NCBI RefSeq assembly: GCF_001456025.1
Contig: NZ_LMTZ01000139.1
Location: forward strand, 1-64,000
Reading direction: 5' to 3'
From: Mastigocoleus testarum BC008
GTDB lineage: Bacteria; Cyanobacteriota; Cyanobacteriia; Cyanobacteriales; Nostocaceae
Length of the DNA: 64,000 nt
Positions within the stretch are counted from its first letter, which is position 1; every line of letters begins with the position of its first letter. The notes below the pieces were generated by a model that did not search any database, was not told the DNA's origin, and was given only the letters and a program-made list of their open reading frames with translations. Made by a program: the position numbers and the translations under genes. Shown one piece after another: positions 44,324 through 54,339 of this stretch.

Positions 44324-45532
44324 TTAACGGTGAGCCAATACCTGTTCCTGTTCTTGTAGCCAACCTGCTTCATCATTAGTGAAAGGCGATATTGCACGTA
44401 GGCGTTCAATAATACCAGGGAGTACCCCTAAAACAGCATCTATTTCGGCTTCTGTTGTGTATCGACAAAGACTGAAGCGAATTGAGCCATGTAGAGTTGT
44501 ATAGGGTAATCCCATTGCTCGCAAAACGTGGGATGGTTCTAGAGAGCCGGAACTACAAGCAGAACCACTAGATGCACAAATTCCATGTTGGTTTAAAAGC
44601 AAGAGAATTGCTTCACCTTCGATATATTTAAAACCAATATTTGTAGTGTTAGGTAGTCTTTCGCTTCCATGACCATTCACTTCACAGTCAGGAATGGTAT
44701 TAATTATTGCTTTTTCTAGGCGATCGCGCAACCTTCTTTCTCTGGCTGTAGCTTCTTCAATATGCAGTAATTCTAATTCTGCAGCTTTCCCGAGGGCTAC
44801 TATTCCCGGAACGTTAGGGGTTCCTCCCCTTCTACCACGTTCTTGTCCCCCACCAATTAACATTGGGCGAAATCTTACTCCGCGTCGCACATATAATGCA
44901 CCAATTCCTTTGGGAGCATGAATTTTATGACCGGATATGCTCAACATGTCGATGGTACTATTTTTCATGTTCAGGGGAATTTTACCCACAGCTTGTACTG
45001 CATCTACATGAAAGATTGCACCATACTCTTTAACTAGTTTGCCAATTTCTTCGATGGGGAAGATTACCCCAGTTTCGTTATTGGCATACATTATGGTCAC
45101 TAGAGCAGTGTTACCTGTTAGAGCAGCCTCAAGTTCGTGTAAGTCCAGTTGTCCTCGACTATCTACTGAAAGATAAGTTACTTCGTAACCCTGATTCTGC
45201 ATTTGTTTGCAGAGATTTAGTACCGCTGGATGCTCTACTTGAGTTGTAATGATATGTCGCTTTTGGGGTTGTGCTTGTAATGCAGCCCTGATTGCAGCAT
45301 TATCTCCTTCTGTCCCACCACTGGTAAAAATTATTTCCGATTCTTCTGCACCAATGAGGGCTGCAACTTTTTCCCTTGCTTGTCTAATTGCTTTGCTAAC
45401 TTGTCCGCCGAAAGTGTGCATGCTAGAGGGATTACCATAGTATTCAGTTATGTAGGGCATCATCGCTTCTACAACTGCTGGGTCTACTTTGGTTGTTGCA
45501 TTATTGTCGAGATAAATACAGTTATTTTCCAT
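44324..45532 (-). CDS. nifS: nitrogenase cysteine desulfurase NifS
   Basis: About 402 residues, starting at MENNCIYLDNNATTKVD; the longer TTG frame is unlikely. It is a PLP-dependent desulfurase. The Lys that binds PLP lies in SISGHKIHAPKG, and the mobile-loop Cys in ASSGSACSSGSLEPSHV. It supplies sulfur to NifU. Complete. Confidence 0.95.
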   Translation of the reverse strand: MENNCIYLDNNATTKVDPAVVEAMMPYITEYYGNPSSMHTFGGQVSKAIRQAREKVAALIGAEESEIIFTSGGTEGDNAAIRAALQAQPQKRHIITTQVEHPAVLNLCKQMQNQGYEVTYLSVDSRGQLDLHELEAALTGNTALVTIMYANNETGVIFPIEEIGKLVKEYGAIFHVDAVQAVGKIPLNMKNSTIDMLSISGHKIHAPKGIGALYVRRGVRFRPMLIGGGQERGRRGGTPNVPGIVALGKAAELELLHIEEATARERRLRDRLEKAIINTIPDCEVNGHGSERLPNTTNIGFKYIEGEAILLLLNQHGICASSGSACSSGSLEPSHVLRAMGLPYTTLHGSIRFSLCRYTTEAEIDAVLGVLPGIIERLRAISPFTNDEAGWLQEQEQVLAHR

Positions 45533-45661
45533 TGCTTTCAATTCGATTTCACACGTAGCCAAGAATAATGGCAGTTATTTTTTTTAAGACAAGAGGGTGG
45601 ATGTTTAGGTGAAATGGGGAGTTGAGATTGAGAATAATATCCCCATTTCCGAGTCTTTTTC

Positions 45662-46036
45662 TTATAAATTCTGAGTTCGTATAGCAGTTTCCATTCTTGG
45701 GGTCTGCTTTTGAACTTTTTGTATTTGCTCTGAGTACTTCTGGGAATAAAGGTCAAACCAGCCCTCCCAGTAATCTTGCTTATTTCTTAATTTTTTTACA
45801 AATCGATTATATGTATCAAACCAGCATTGCCAATAGTCTGTCTTTTCTTTGATGCAACCTCTGTAAGTAGGGCAACCTGCTGCACATTGAGGTACGTTAT
45901 GAATGCTACCAACGCAGTCTGTGCAAAGATTGGGATCGATCCAACGATGACCATCAATTATTTTGATTGCGTTGGTTGGACATACTGAAAGACACAAGTC
46001 ACAGGAAATGCACTGACTGGTAATTTTATAAGACAT
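45662..46036 (-). CDS. fdxN: nif-linked bacterial-type ferredoxin FdxN
   Basis: A 124-residue ferredoxin with two [4Fe-4S] motifs: CISCDLCLSVCP and CTDC...CAAGCPTYRGC. A C-terminal tail contains DYWQCWFDTYN. RBS AAGGAG precedes the ATG. The reading frame is continuous, so the fdxN excision element of Anabaena is absent here. FdxN is thought to supply electrons during NifB-dependent cofactor synthesis. Confidence 0.93.
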   Translation of the reverse strand: MSYKITSQCISCDLCLSVCPTNAIKIIDGHRWIDPNLCTDCVGSIHNVPQCAAGCPTYRGCIKEKTDYWQCWFDTYNRFVKKLRNKQDYWEGWFDLYSQKYSEQIQKVQKQTPRMETAIRTQNL

Positions 46037-46229
46037 GAGCGTACTCCTTACAAGGGTTTTGTTGGGATTTTGGGTAATGAGTACTGGGAATCATGAATGG
46101 GGAATAGGAAGTGGGGATATGACCTACAGTCACGCTGCGCTAAGGGGAATAAGAATAAGTTTTGATGCTTATTTTTCCCAAGACTTTAGTCTTATTTTTT
46201 GTCACTAGCTCCCCTTTACCAAATTCAAA

Positions 46230-47684
46230 TTATTTGGTTACTAGTTCCCGCACATATTCTTGGTGAAATTCCAAAGCTACTTTGTCGATAGATTCGTAAG
46301 CTTCAACGGTCTTAATTCCAGTTTTATGTAACTGCTCTTTCGGACAATCACCAATCTTGGCAACTAAAACTGCTTTACAATCAGAAATTGCTTGGATGAT
46401 ATGGTCGAGAGTGGCTTCTTCGCCGTATCCACCTTGACAGTAGCGGTCTATTTTGCGGTGAGCGACGAAAGTTACTTCATTACCGTCTACTTCGTATATT
46501 TGGAATTCCTTTGCATGACCAAAGTGTTGGTTAACAATTCCACCACCTTTGGTTGCTACTGCAACTAAAATTTTCTCATGACTGACAGCATTTTTCTCTG
46601 CTTTTACCTTTTCTTTGGCATTTTGCAGTTCAATTCTAAATTTCTCAATACCTTCATGAACTTCTTGGCGTTTTTCCAGATCGTATTCTGGAGCCATTTC
46701 CATGAACTTATCTTTGGTAAATTCTTGGCTGCGATCTTCCCCTAATAAACCTACTGCATCAGCACGACATTGACGACAATGACGCATTAATTTGATTCCA
46801 CCAGAACATTTATCTTGTAATGCTTTCAATTCTTTGGGTGTGGGACCGCGCTGACCTGTGAGTCCAAAGTGAGTACCATGTTCCGGTGCACTAATCAGAG
46901 GCATAATGTTGTGCAAGAATGCACCATGTTCACGAATTACTTGATTGACTTCAGGCAAATGTTTGTCGTTTATTCCCGGAATCATTACCGAGTTAACTTT
47001 ACAGAGGATATCCGCTTCTTTCAAAGCTTGCAAACCTTCCATCTGCTTCTGATGGAGAATTCTTGCTCCTTCTATACCTCTGTAACGTTTGCGTTTATAG
47101 TGAACCCAAGAATAGATTTTTTCTCCAATTTCAGGATCCACCATATTAATGGTGATGGTAACGTGATCTATATTTAGTTCTTTGATGCGGTCTACATATT
47201 CGGGAAGCATGAGACCGTTGGTCGATAAACAAAGTTTTATATCTGGTGCTTGTTCTGCAATTAATTCAAAAGTACGGAAGGTTTTTTCGGGGTTTGCTAA
47301 TGGGTCACCTGGTCCAGCAATTCCCAAAACAGTCATTTGGGGAATTTTACCGGCAACAACCAATACTTTCTGTGCAGCCTCTTCTGGGGTTAGTAATTCA
47401 CTTACTACTCCCGGACGGCTTTCATTTGCACAATCATACTTGCGGTTACAGTAATTGCATTGAATATTACAAGCCGGTGCAACTGCTACGTGCATCCTAG
47501 CATAGTGATGGTGAGCTTCTTCGCTATAACAAGGATGTTTTGCAATTCTTTCTTTGAGCTTATCGTCCATTTCTACGGTGGTTTCGCTGCTGCATCCGCC
47601 GCAACCACCAGAGACAGTCGAATTTTTATCCTTTGTAGGGTCCGTAGTTGAAGGATTGATGATTCCTGAAGACAGTGCAGACAT
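46230..47684 (-). CDS. nifB: nitrogenase cofactor biosynthesis protein NifB
   Basis: About 484 residues from MSALSSGIINPS. The radical SAM domain has CNIQCNYC and the Cys-rich N terminus CGGCSSE, forming the K-cluster region. A C-terminal NifX-like domain (ILVAVATKGGGIVNQHFGHAKEF) is fused, as in most cyanobacteria. NifB makes NifB-co, the core of FeMo-co. It heads the minus-strand nifB-fdxN-nifS-nifU run. Confidence 0.96.
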   Translation of the reverse strand: MSALSSGIINPSTTDPTKDKNSTVSGGCGGCSSETTVEMDDKLKERIAKHPCYSEEAHHHYARMHVAVAPACNIQCNYCNRKYDCANESRPGVVSELLTPEEAAQKVLVVAGKIPQMTVLGIAGPGDPLANPEKTFRTFELIAEQAPDIKLCLSTNGLMLPEYVDRIKELNIDHVTITINMVDPEIGEKIYSWVHYKRKRYRGIEGARILHQKQMEGLQALKEADILCKVNSVMIPGINDKHLPEVNQVIREHGAFLHNIMPLISAPEHGTHFGLTGQRGPTPKELKALQDKCSGGIKLMRHCRQCRADAVGLLGEDRSQEFTKDKFMEMAPEYDLEKRQEVHEGIEKFRIELQNAKEKVKAEKNAVSHEKILVAVATKGGGIVNQHFGHAKEFQIYEVDGNEVTFVAHRKIDRYCQGGYGEEATLDHIIQAISDCKAVLVAKIGDCPKEQLHKTGIKTVEAYESIDKVALEFHQEYVRELVTK

Positions 47685-49004
47685 TGAATTTCGCAAAAAT
47701 TGGTGGACTAGCTGCCACGGGGAAAGATGTTTTAGCTAACCCGTTGAGTTGTTGAGGAATAGAAGCCGCACTTGGATCGCACTTTGCCTACTTCTTTCCA
47801 GTAGAGTGCAGGCAAATGTTTTGATCTAAAAGTTCTCGGCTGGTGTGTGTCAAAGCTTGAGAATTGGGAAAATCAATGTACTTCCAAGCACGACTTCCAG
47901 TTCACAGGGGCATGGTGCTATCTCATCCCTCCACTCACTTATCACGTTAGGTTCGAGAACTTAATCAAAATTGAGTAATTGACTTGGTTCTTGGGAACGC
48001 GTTAAGTGTTTGGCGATATATGATTTATAGCAATCACCAAAATTGAGCACTTTACAAACCACTCGGATAAGATTTATTAAGTTTATTAAACTTGTACTCA
48101 AAATCTCAAACCCAGGTATATTAAACGATTAAGAAAATTTAAATTTTTTTCTCAGCTAGGGTACTAGTATTTCCAGGGATAGCTACTGGATTTTTTCAGT
48201 TCGGGGACAATATTTTTTTGTACTCATTCATTAATTCACCATTGCTTTGCGCATGCTCAGAGAGCTTATCGCTATTTCCAAAACTTCCAACTTCCACCGA
48301 TCTCAATCTCTACTTCTTCTAACTTCCACCGATCTCAATCCCTACTTCTTAGAGTCTCAATTCATTTGAATCCCTGGGAATAATAATTAATCCAGCCAAG
48401 CCCCTAATCTACAATCCCTTTCTAACCCACCGCTACGTCGATCTAATAAAACCCTAATGATTCTTCATATTTTTGATATATAGGAACCCTGAAACTTGAA
48501 AAGTCGGACTTGAAAAGCTAAGTCTGAAAAACTGGAGCAGTCTACGGAGCAGTACCACTCCAGTTATGTGCGAAATTCAATTCTGTATCTAAGATATCAC
48601 TTTTTTTTTGCACAAAAAATTCAATTAACCCTTTCTTAAACTTTGTCCTTAAAACTGAAGTGATTTCCCCTGATTTTTTGCTATATCAGTAGTTTAAATC
48701 GATCCAACATGAAAAGTAAATGAGAATTATTCGCTATAAAATTCGATATTACACCTTTAAATGGGATCTATATAATCCTTCTCTTATGGCTGATAAACGC
48801 CTATATCAACGTCAGAGCCATCATCTATAGAAGGATAAATTTGCAATGCTTCTTGGAATCAGGAAGCATTTATCTAAATGTTATAACCAAACTTAAATAA
48901 TTATCAAGCAAGTGAGTAAAGATTAATGAGTTTTATCCTAATGGGTGATGAGTAACTCAATTTAATTTACAGCCATTGACGAAAATTGGAACGTAATCCG
49001 TGAG

Positions 49005-49130
49005 GGAGATATCCAGCGTCAGACTAAGGTGAACATTATCAATTTAAAAACAGCTTTAAATTAAGCAGGAGCTACTATCAAGGATGTTGTGAAAGTTAAC
49101 TGGTATCTGACTGGAATGGCACGAAGTTAA
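49005..49130 (+). pseudogene. RidA/YjgF-family remnant
   Basis: The frame reads GDIQRQTKVNIINLKTALN, stop, AGATIKDVVKVNWYLTGMAR. This matches the central helix and strand of RidA proteins (enamine/imine deaminases). An internal stop and missing ends show it is dead. It is the only coding relic in the gene-poor 47,685-49,761 stretch upstream of nifB. Confidence 0.6.
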
Positions 49131-49149
49131 GACTCAAACCTTGAACTGA

Positions 49150-49275
49150 TGGGGAGTGTGGGGAGTGTGGGAGGTGTGGGAAGTGTGGGAGGTAGCTTTA
49201 TGCAACAACCTGCATTAATTAAACTCCCCCCTCTCCCCTCTCTACCCCCTCTCCCCACACCTCCCGAACACCCCG
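49150..49275. repeat. G-rich tandem repeat with C-rich inverted partner
   Basis: GGGGAGTGTGGGGAGTGTGG-type units (49151-49193) face C-rich CTCCCC/CCCACACCTCCC tracts (49223-49275) in inverted orientation. The two arms can pair into a long hairpin. The G tracts could also form a G-quadruplex. Confidence 0.6.
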
Positions 49276-49289
49276 CGCCTAGCGGCGAA

Positions 49290-49314
49290 CAGCTTTTCTT
49301 AGTGCCATTCGTAT
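49290..49314. repeat. 25-bp dispersed repeat, copy 2
   Basis: Exact match to 64-88 in the same orientation, directly after a GC-rich palindromic stretch (CGCGCCTAGCGGCG). Confidence 0.6.
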
Positions 49315-49761
49315 CTGACTGATATCAGCCATTTTCAGACTGTGCTAGAGGTAAGAGAGCAAATGTTTGAAGGTAACAGACCAGCAAAAGTGCAACAATT
49401 CCTGTAAAAAGCTTGTATGATAAATTTTTGTTTCTTTTAACTTCCTGTAATAATTTTGTGTACAGAATATCTCCATTAGCACTAACAGCTTTGTGATTGT
49501 TCGTTGCTAAGTTCAGAGAAAAAGAAACAGGGCAAACCCATCTAAAATTAACAAAAATAAATGGACAAAAACTTTGATTTATGTACTTGACGTAAAAATA
49601 AGATTTTTCGTTAGTCTTATTGTTTTAAGCGTGTATGGAAGGTAAAAAATTTCAGACCATAGATTCTCAATTAATAGGATTTAATGCGAAAAGTAGGGTT
49701 TTATTGAGAAAATAGCATTTTTATTGACAAGATGCGTTCGCCCTGGGAAAAGAAACATAAT

Positions 49762-50448
49762 ATGAGAATTTTAATTGTAGAAGATGATGATCGCATTGCC
49801 AGACCCTTGGCTCAAGATCTAAAACATCAACATCATGTTGTAGAGATTGCAGCAGATGGTGTCGAAGGATGGGAATACACTCAAGCAACGAAATATGACT
49901 TAATTTTATTAGATTTAATGTTACCCAAACTAGATGGTATTAGTCTGTGTAAAAGATTAAGGGAAGCTAGATATAAAGCATTAATTTTGATGCTCACAGC
50001 AAAAGATACCACCACCGATAAAGTCATAGGTTTAGATGCTGGAGCTGATGATTATCTGGTTAAACCTTTTAAATTAGATGAATTAGCAGCACGAATCAGG
50101 GCTTTATCTCGCAGAAGTCTGGAAACCAAATCACCGATTTTAAGTTATAACAAGTTGCAGCTCGACTCCAATAGTGCAGAGGTTAGCTACGATGGAAAAA
50201 ATATTGCTCTTACGATCAAAGAATACATGATTTTGGAACTATTTCTCCGTAACCCAAATCAAGTATTTAATCGTTCGGCAATATTAGAGAAATTATGGGA
50301 ATTTGACAAAGTTGTCCAAGCCGGAGACAGAACTGTCACAACACACATTACTAATTTGCGACGCAAACTTAAGGATGCAGGAATGTCAGAAAATTTTCTG
50401 GAAACAGTTTATGGGATGGGTTATCGTCTTAGTCGTAAAAATAATTGA
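49762..50448 (+). CDS. OmpR/RppA-family response regulator
   Basis: About 228 residues, from MRILIVEDDDRIARPL; the ATG ten codons upstream gives an atypical N terminus. The receiver domain has acidic residues EDD at 7-9, phosphoacceptor D51 (LLDLMLP) and K in VKPF. The C-terminal winged helix (LTIKEYMILELFLRNPNQV) binds DNA. The closest recognisable type is RppA/NrsR. The probable partner kinase is at 53074, separated by three exported or secreted genes that may be targets or sensors. Confidence 0.9.
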   Translation: MRILIVEDDDRIARPLAQDLKHQHHVVEIAADGVEGWEYTQATKYDLILLDLMLPKLDGISLCKRLREARYKALILMLTAKDTTTDKVIGLDAGADDYLVKPFKLDELAARIRALSRRSLETKSPILSYNKLQLDSNSAEVSYDGKNIALTIKEYMILELFLRNPNQVFNRSAILEKLWEFDKVVQAGDRTVTTHITNLRRKLKDAGMSENFLETVYGMGYRLSRKNN

Positions 50449-50717
50449 TAAGTACCGACGGCAAAATGAATTTAATATTTTTATCAACATAGAGAACAGT
50501 GAATAGGTAGTATAGCCCGATAGTAAATGTATGAATCTACTTAAAACTCCTATAAAATTCAAATTCAGGTAAATCTTTACCCTTTCTTGACATTTTCGAA
50601 GTACAACACTTTTTATCAAAGAAAAGCTGAGATTTAAAAACGGCAGGTTTATAACTGACGAGTGTTGAACTCTTAGCTTGATTGCAAACTTTTCGAGAAT
50701 ATAAAGTAAAGATAACC

Positions 50718-51905
50718 GTGAAAACATTACTTCCAGACTTCAAGCAAGCAAAATTTGACTCCAAAAATTCGACTACCATCAATAATCCCTATTTTCCTTT
50801 AGTCTCAGGTACTCTTTCTACCTATGAGGGGAAAGAAATTGATGAAGATACCGGTGAAGTTGAGTTGGAAAAACGGGAAGTTCTTGTTACTAACGATACT
50901 AAAGATATTCTTGGCGTTACCAGTCGAGTAGTACAAGAAAAAGAGTTTGAAAATGGTGTACTCAGTGAAGAAACACTTTCTTACTATGCTCAAGATCGAG
51001 AAGGAAATGTTTGGTTACTAGGTGAGGATGAAACTGAGTATGAATATGACTCCCAAGGTAATTTAGTTAATACTGATAAATCTGATTCTTGGTTAGCTGG
51101 TCAAAACGAGAATCTTCCCGGATTGATTATGGATGCTAGTCCGGAAAATGGTGAAGCTTATTACCAAAGATTTGAGATTGGAGAGCAAGAACAAGAGCAA
51201 GCAAAAATTGTTGATACTGATACTTCTATCTCTAGTAAATTTGGTCAATTTGAGGATGTAATCAAAATTAAAGAATTTTCTGAATCAGACGAGTTTGAAT
51301 ATAAATACTATGCAAAGGGTGTTGGTGAGGTGTTTACAGAGGAAATCGATGATGGTGAAGTAGATTTTTCTTCTTCTCTAATTAAGGTTCAAGATATCAA
51401 CCAACCTACAGCAAGTAATCCTGAAACTATTTTTGGTAGTCTTGGTGCAGACGCTATTGAAGTTGATGGTAGCAATCAAATAATCTTTGGTGGTGCTGAT
51501 GCTGATTTGATAGATGCTTCTATTAATAGTGAAGGTGGTAATCGTATTTATGCTGGTGGTGGTGATGATACTCTAATTCTGGGTGCTAGAGATAGAGTTG
51601 TTGGTGGTGCTGGTGCAGACCAAATATTTGTGACAAATGGTGGTGACAACACTATTACCGGTGGTGCTGGTGCAGACCAATTTTGGATTGCTACTGCTGA
51701 AACTCCTGATATTGCTAATACTATCACTGACTTTACAAGTGGTGAAGATGTAATTGGTTTAAGTGGTTTGGGAATTGGATTTGAAGATTTAAGTATTACT
51801 CAAAATGGTGACAATGCTCTTATTGATGCTAACGGTCAAGATTTAGCAATCTTACTGGGTACTGATGCTGCTAGTATAACTGCAGAAAACTTCGTTATCG
51901 TATAA
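50718..51905 (+). CDS. RTX-type calcium-binding repeat protein
   Basis: About 395 residues from a GTG (VKTLLPDFKQAKF); a TTG 36 bp upstream is possible. The N-terminal 240 residues are acidic, without recognised domain. The C-terminal third has glycine/aspartate RTX-like repeats (GGGDDTLILGARDRVVGGAG, GGAGADQF) and ends in a type I secretion-like tail (NFVIV). It is likely secreted and calcium-binding. It lies between a response regulator and a PepSY lipoprotein. Confidence 0.7.
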   Translation: MKTLLPDFKQAKFDSKNSTTINNPYFPLVSGTLSTYEGKEIDEDTGEVELEKREVLVTNDTKDILGVTSRVVQEKEFENGVLSEETLSYYAQDREGNVWLLGEDETEYEYDSQGNLVNTDKSDSWLAGQNENLPGLIMDASPENGEAYYQRFEIGEQEQEQAKIVDTDTSISSKFGQFEDVIKIKEFSESDEFEYKYYAKGVGEVFTEEIDDGEVDFSSSLIKVQDINQPTASNPETIFGSLGADAIEVDGSNQIIFGGADADLIDASINSEGGNRIYAGGGDDTLILGARDRVVGGAGADQIFVTNGGDNTITGGAGADQFWIATAETPDIANTITDFTSGEDVIGLSGLGIGFEDLSITQNGDNALIDANGQDLAILLGTDAASITAENFVIV

Positions 51906-51986
51906 CTATTTACTATTAGCTCAGAAAATTAAAAATAGGTTAGTTATTGCCAAAAGTTTACCAGATTTATTATTACGCCAAACAAG

Positions 51987-52010
51987 CCCTGCTATCATAC
52001 CAGGGTTTTT
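51987..52010 (+). terminator. Rho-independent terminator after RTX gene
   Basis: CCCTG and CAGGG form a short stem followed by five T residues, 80 bp downstream of the RTX gene stop. Confidence 0.55.
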
Positions 52011-52146
52011 CTTGTATTTTTTCAATCAGTCTTTACTATTTGATACTTACATATATAAAAAATCGACAAGTGAAGATAATCTTTTCAAGTTCTTGACATT
52101 TACCCTGCAAATTAATATTTCTAGTTAAAATTCAAAACTTCCTTAG

Positions 52147-52563
52147 ATGACTAAAAATAACATTTCTTTACTTTTAGCTGGTATTGTTGCTATTACCGCA
52201 GTTACAGCTTGTAGTCCGAAATCTAACCAAGAAAGCGTAACAGAAATATTAAATGATGAATCAGAACAAATAAATGATCTAAGAGAAGAACGAAGAATTG
52301 CTAAATACAAATCACTGGCGAAAATTACTCACGAACAAGCAAAGCAAGCAGGAGAAGCAGTAATTGGAGGGAAAGCTAATGAAGTTGAGCTAGATATTGA
52401 AAATGGTGGTCTTGTATATGATGTAGAAATCGGCAATAAAGAAGCAATAATTGATGCGGGTACCGGCAAAGTTCTTTACATTAAATCTGAAGAAGAAGAG
52501 GAAAAAGCCAAAGCTGATAAACCCCGTAGCAGTATCCGAATTCCTGATGATGATTCTAAGTAA
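52147..52563 (+). CDS. PepSY-domain lipoprotein
   Basis: A 138-residue lipoprotein with lipobox VTAC (C22). One PepSY-like domain (AKITHEQAKQAGEAVIGGKA ... LVYDVEIGNKEAIIDAGTG) is followed by an acidic, disordered tail. PepSY lipoproteins often accompany two-component systems and may modulate the sensor or bind cations in the periplasm. It stands between the response regulator and the kinase. Confidence 0.8.
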   Translation: MTKNNISLLLAGIVAITAVTACSPKSNQESVTEILNDESEQINDLREERRIAKYKSLAKITHEQAKQAGEAVIGGKANEVELDIENGGLVYDVEIGNKEAIIDAGTGKVLYIKSEEEEEKAKADKPRSSIRIPDDDSK

Positions 52564-52669
52564 AAGCTATTTACAGTTGATAAAATTTTACCAACTTCTA
52601 GACAACTTTCTATAAGATAAAAATAACTAATTGATTAATTCAATAAATTGAAGAAATTAATAAAGAAAA

Positions 52670-53002
52670 TTGAAACTACAATTAATTACATTAGGATTAT
52701 CACTATTGATACCATTGTCAGTTCAAGCGAATACTGTAATACATGGTGAATTTGACTATGATATCAATGAGAGAAAATTTACCGAATGGCAACTTGGTCC
52801 TGTATTTTCAATTGGTGAAGATACGGAAATCGAGATACCAATTGGACAATCAGATGGAGAATGGGAGTTATTCCCAGAATTAAAACGCGACTTTTGTGCA
52901 AGTGAAAGCTGTTCAATTGAAATAGGTATTGGTTTTGAGATTCCTCTCAATAGTGACAAGACTCAACCCTTCGGTAAAGTAGAAGCAGAATTCGATTTAT
53001 AA
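52670..53002 (+). CDS. small exported protein
   Basis: A 110-residue protein beginning at TTG (MKLQLITLGLSLLIPLSVQA), a good Sec signal with cleavage after VQA. The mature part has alternating strands (FDYDINERKF, TEIEIPIGQSDGEWELFPEL) and one Cys pair (CASESC), resembling a beta-rich periplasmic or outer-membrane protein. No family recognised. It immediately precedes the kinase gene. Confidence 0.55.
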   Translation: MKLQLITLGLSLLIPLSVQANTVIHGEFDYDINERKFTEWQLGPVFSIGEDTEIEIPIGQSDGEWELFPELKRDFCASESCSIEIGIGFEIPLNSDKTQPFGKVEAEFDL

Positions 53003-53073
53003 ATTAAATCTCCAAAACTAAACCTACAAAACTAGATCTACAAGACTGATGATATTGTTAGGATTCTCACTCC

Positions 53074-54339
53074 ATGTTTGAAAAAACTCGCTATCAGTTA
53101 ACAATTGCTTATGTAGGAGTATTAACTGTTATTTTGGTCGTGTTTACCGTCGCTGTCCGCTTTACTTTTATTAATAATCTTGAGAATCAATTAACTGATA
53201 GGTTGAGAAACTTAGCAAAAGCTGCTGCTTTTAATATGGATTTAGAATATGGAGGGCTAGAGGTTGATGAGGATGAAATATTAGTCAGGAAAAACCAAGC
53301 AATAGAGTGGTTTGACACTCACGGTAAGCTGGTAGCTAAGCAAGGAAAGTATCGTTTAAAGCGATCGCTTAATACTAAGCAAGCAATACAAACTCAAAAC
53401 GCTCCTTACCCAGTTCGTGGCTTTACTGGACTTGTTAAAGATTTAGAAGGAAAGAAAATAATTGGTTACGTTCGAGTAAGCGAATCCCTAACTGAGTTAA
53501 ATGATACCATTCGTGGCTTAGATGTGGGATTGGGTTGTGGAGTTGTAATTGCACTAGTCTTAAGTGGTTTTGGTGGAATTTGGTTGACTAGTCGTGCAAT
53601 GAAACCAATTGAAGAAAGTTTTCAACGACTCAAGCAGTTTACAGCAGATGCTTCTCATGAGCTACGTAACCCTTTGATGGCGATAGAAACTAATGCTTCG
53701 GTCGCATTAAAATATTCAGAAAGAATGCGAGAAGAAGATAAAGAAAAATTCAGTGCAATTGCTGCTGCAACAGATCAAATGACTAGACTTACGGAAGATT
53801 TGTTGCTTCTAGCACGTACTGACAAATTCAGTACAGTTAATCAAAGTTTGGTACATCTAAGTTTGATTTTGTCTGACTTGATCCAATTATACAAACTGAC
53901 GGCGGAAGAAAAAGATATTACGCTGACTACAGAACTTACTGAAAACTTGTATTTATTAGGAAATGAAGCACTTCTGGAACAAGTTTTTGCTAATTTACTA
54001 CAGAATGCTCTCTACTATACGCCTGCTGGGGGTGCGATCATAGTTGAAGCTAATCGAGTTAATTCTAAAATCGTCATCAATTTCAAAGATACAGGGATAG
54101 GAATTGCACCAGAACACTTAGATCAAATATTTGAGCGATTTTTTCGAGTAGATACATCCCGTTCCTATAAAAATGCTAAATCAGGATTAGGTCTTGCTAT
54201 TGTTCGAGAAATTGTTCAACTACATAAAGGTAAGATTTCTGTGGACAGTGAGTTGGGAGTTGGTAGCTGTTTTACTGTTTCTTTTACTGACTGGAGCTTA
54301 GTTACCGGTGCGAAACTTCAAACCTTTACTACAGACTGA
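53074..54339 (+). CDS. sensor histidine kinase (RppB-like)
   Basis: A 421-residue membrane kinase. A transmembrane helix lies at about 10-32, a periplasmic sensor region at 33-150, and a second helix at about 151-172. The HisKA domain carries the phosphoacceptor H195 (ASHELRNPL). The HATPase domain contains NLLQNALYYTP, DTGIGI and GLGLAIV. Similar to RppB/NrsS kinases. The cognate regulator is probably at 49762. The sensor ligand is unknown; metal or redox is a possibility given the family. Confidence 0.88.
   Translation: MFEKTRYQLTIAYVGVLTVILVVFTVAVRFTFINNLENQLTDRLRNLAKAAAFNMDLEYGGLEVDEDEILVRKNQAIEWFDTHGKLVAKQGKYRLKRSLNTKQAIQTQNAPYPVRGFTGLVKDLEGKKIIGYVRVSESLTELNDTIRGLDVGLGCGVVIALVLSGFGGIWLTSRAMKPIEESFQRLKQFTADASHELRNPLMAIETNASVALKYSERMREEDKEKFSAIAAATDQMTRLTEDLLLLARTDKFSTVNQSLVHLSLILSDLIQLYKLTAEEKDITLTTELTENLYLLGNEALLEQVFANLLQNALYYTPAGGAIIVEANRVNSKIVINFKDTGIGIAPEHLDQIFERFFRVDTSRSYKNAKSGLGLAIVREIVQLHKGKISVDSELGVGSCFTVSFTDWSLVTGAKLQTFTTD

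Noticed and set aside
44240..44330. Second nifD-type repeat (sequence TTACTCC near 44304)
   Set aside because: Only part of the 11-mer is present and no nifD codons are adjacent.
45538..46036. fdxN excision element
   Set aside because: fdxN is continuous and full length, so no interruption is present here.
50386..50782. Minus-strand frames opposite the response regulator end
   Set aside because: They overlap a convincing gene end and AT-rich leader, without protein-like composition.
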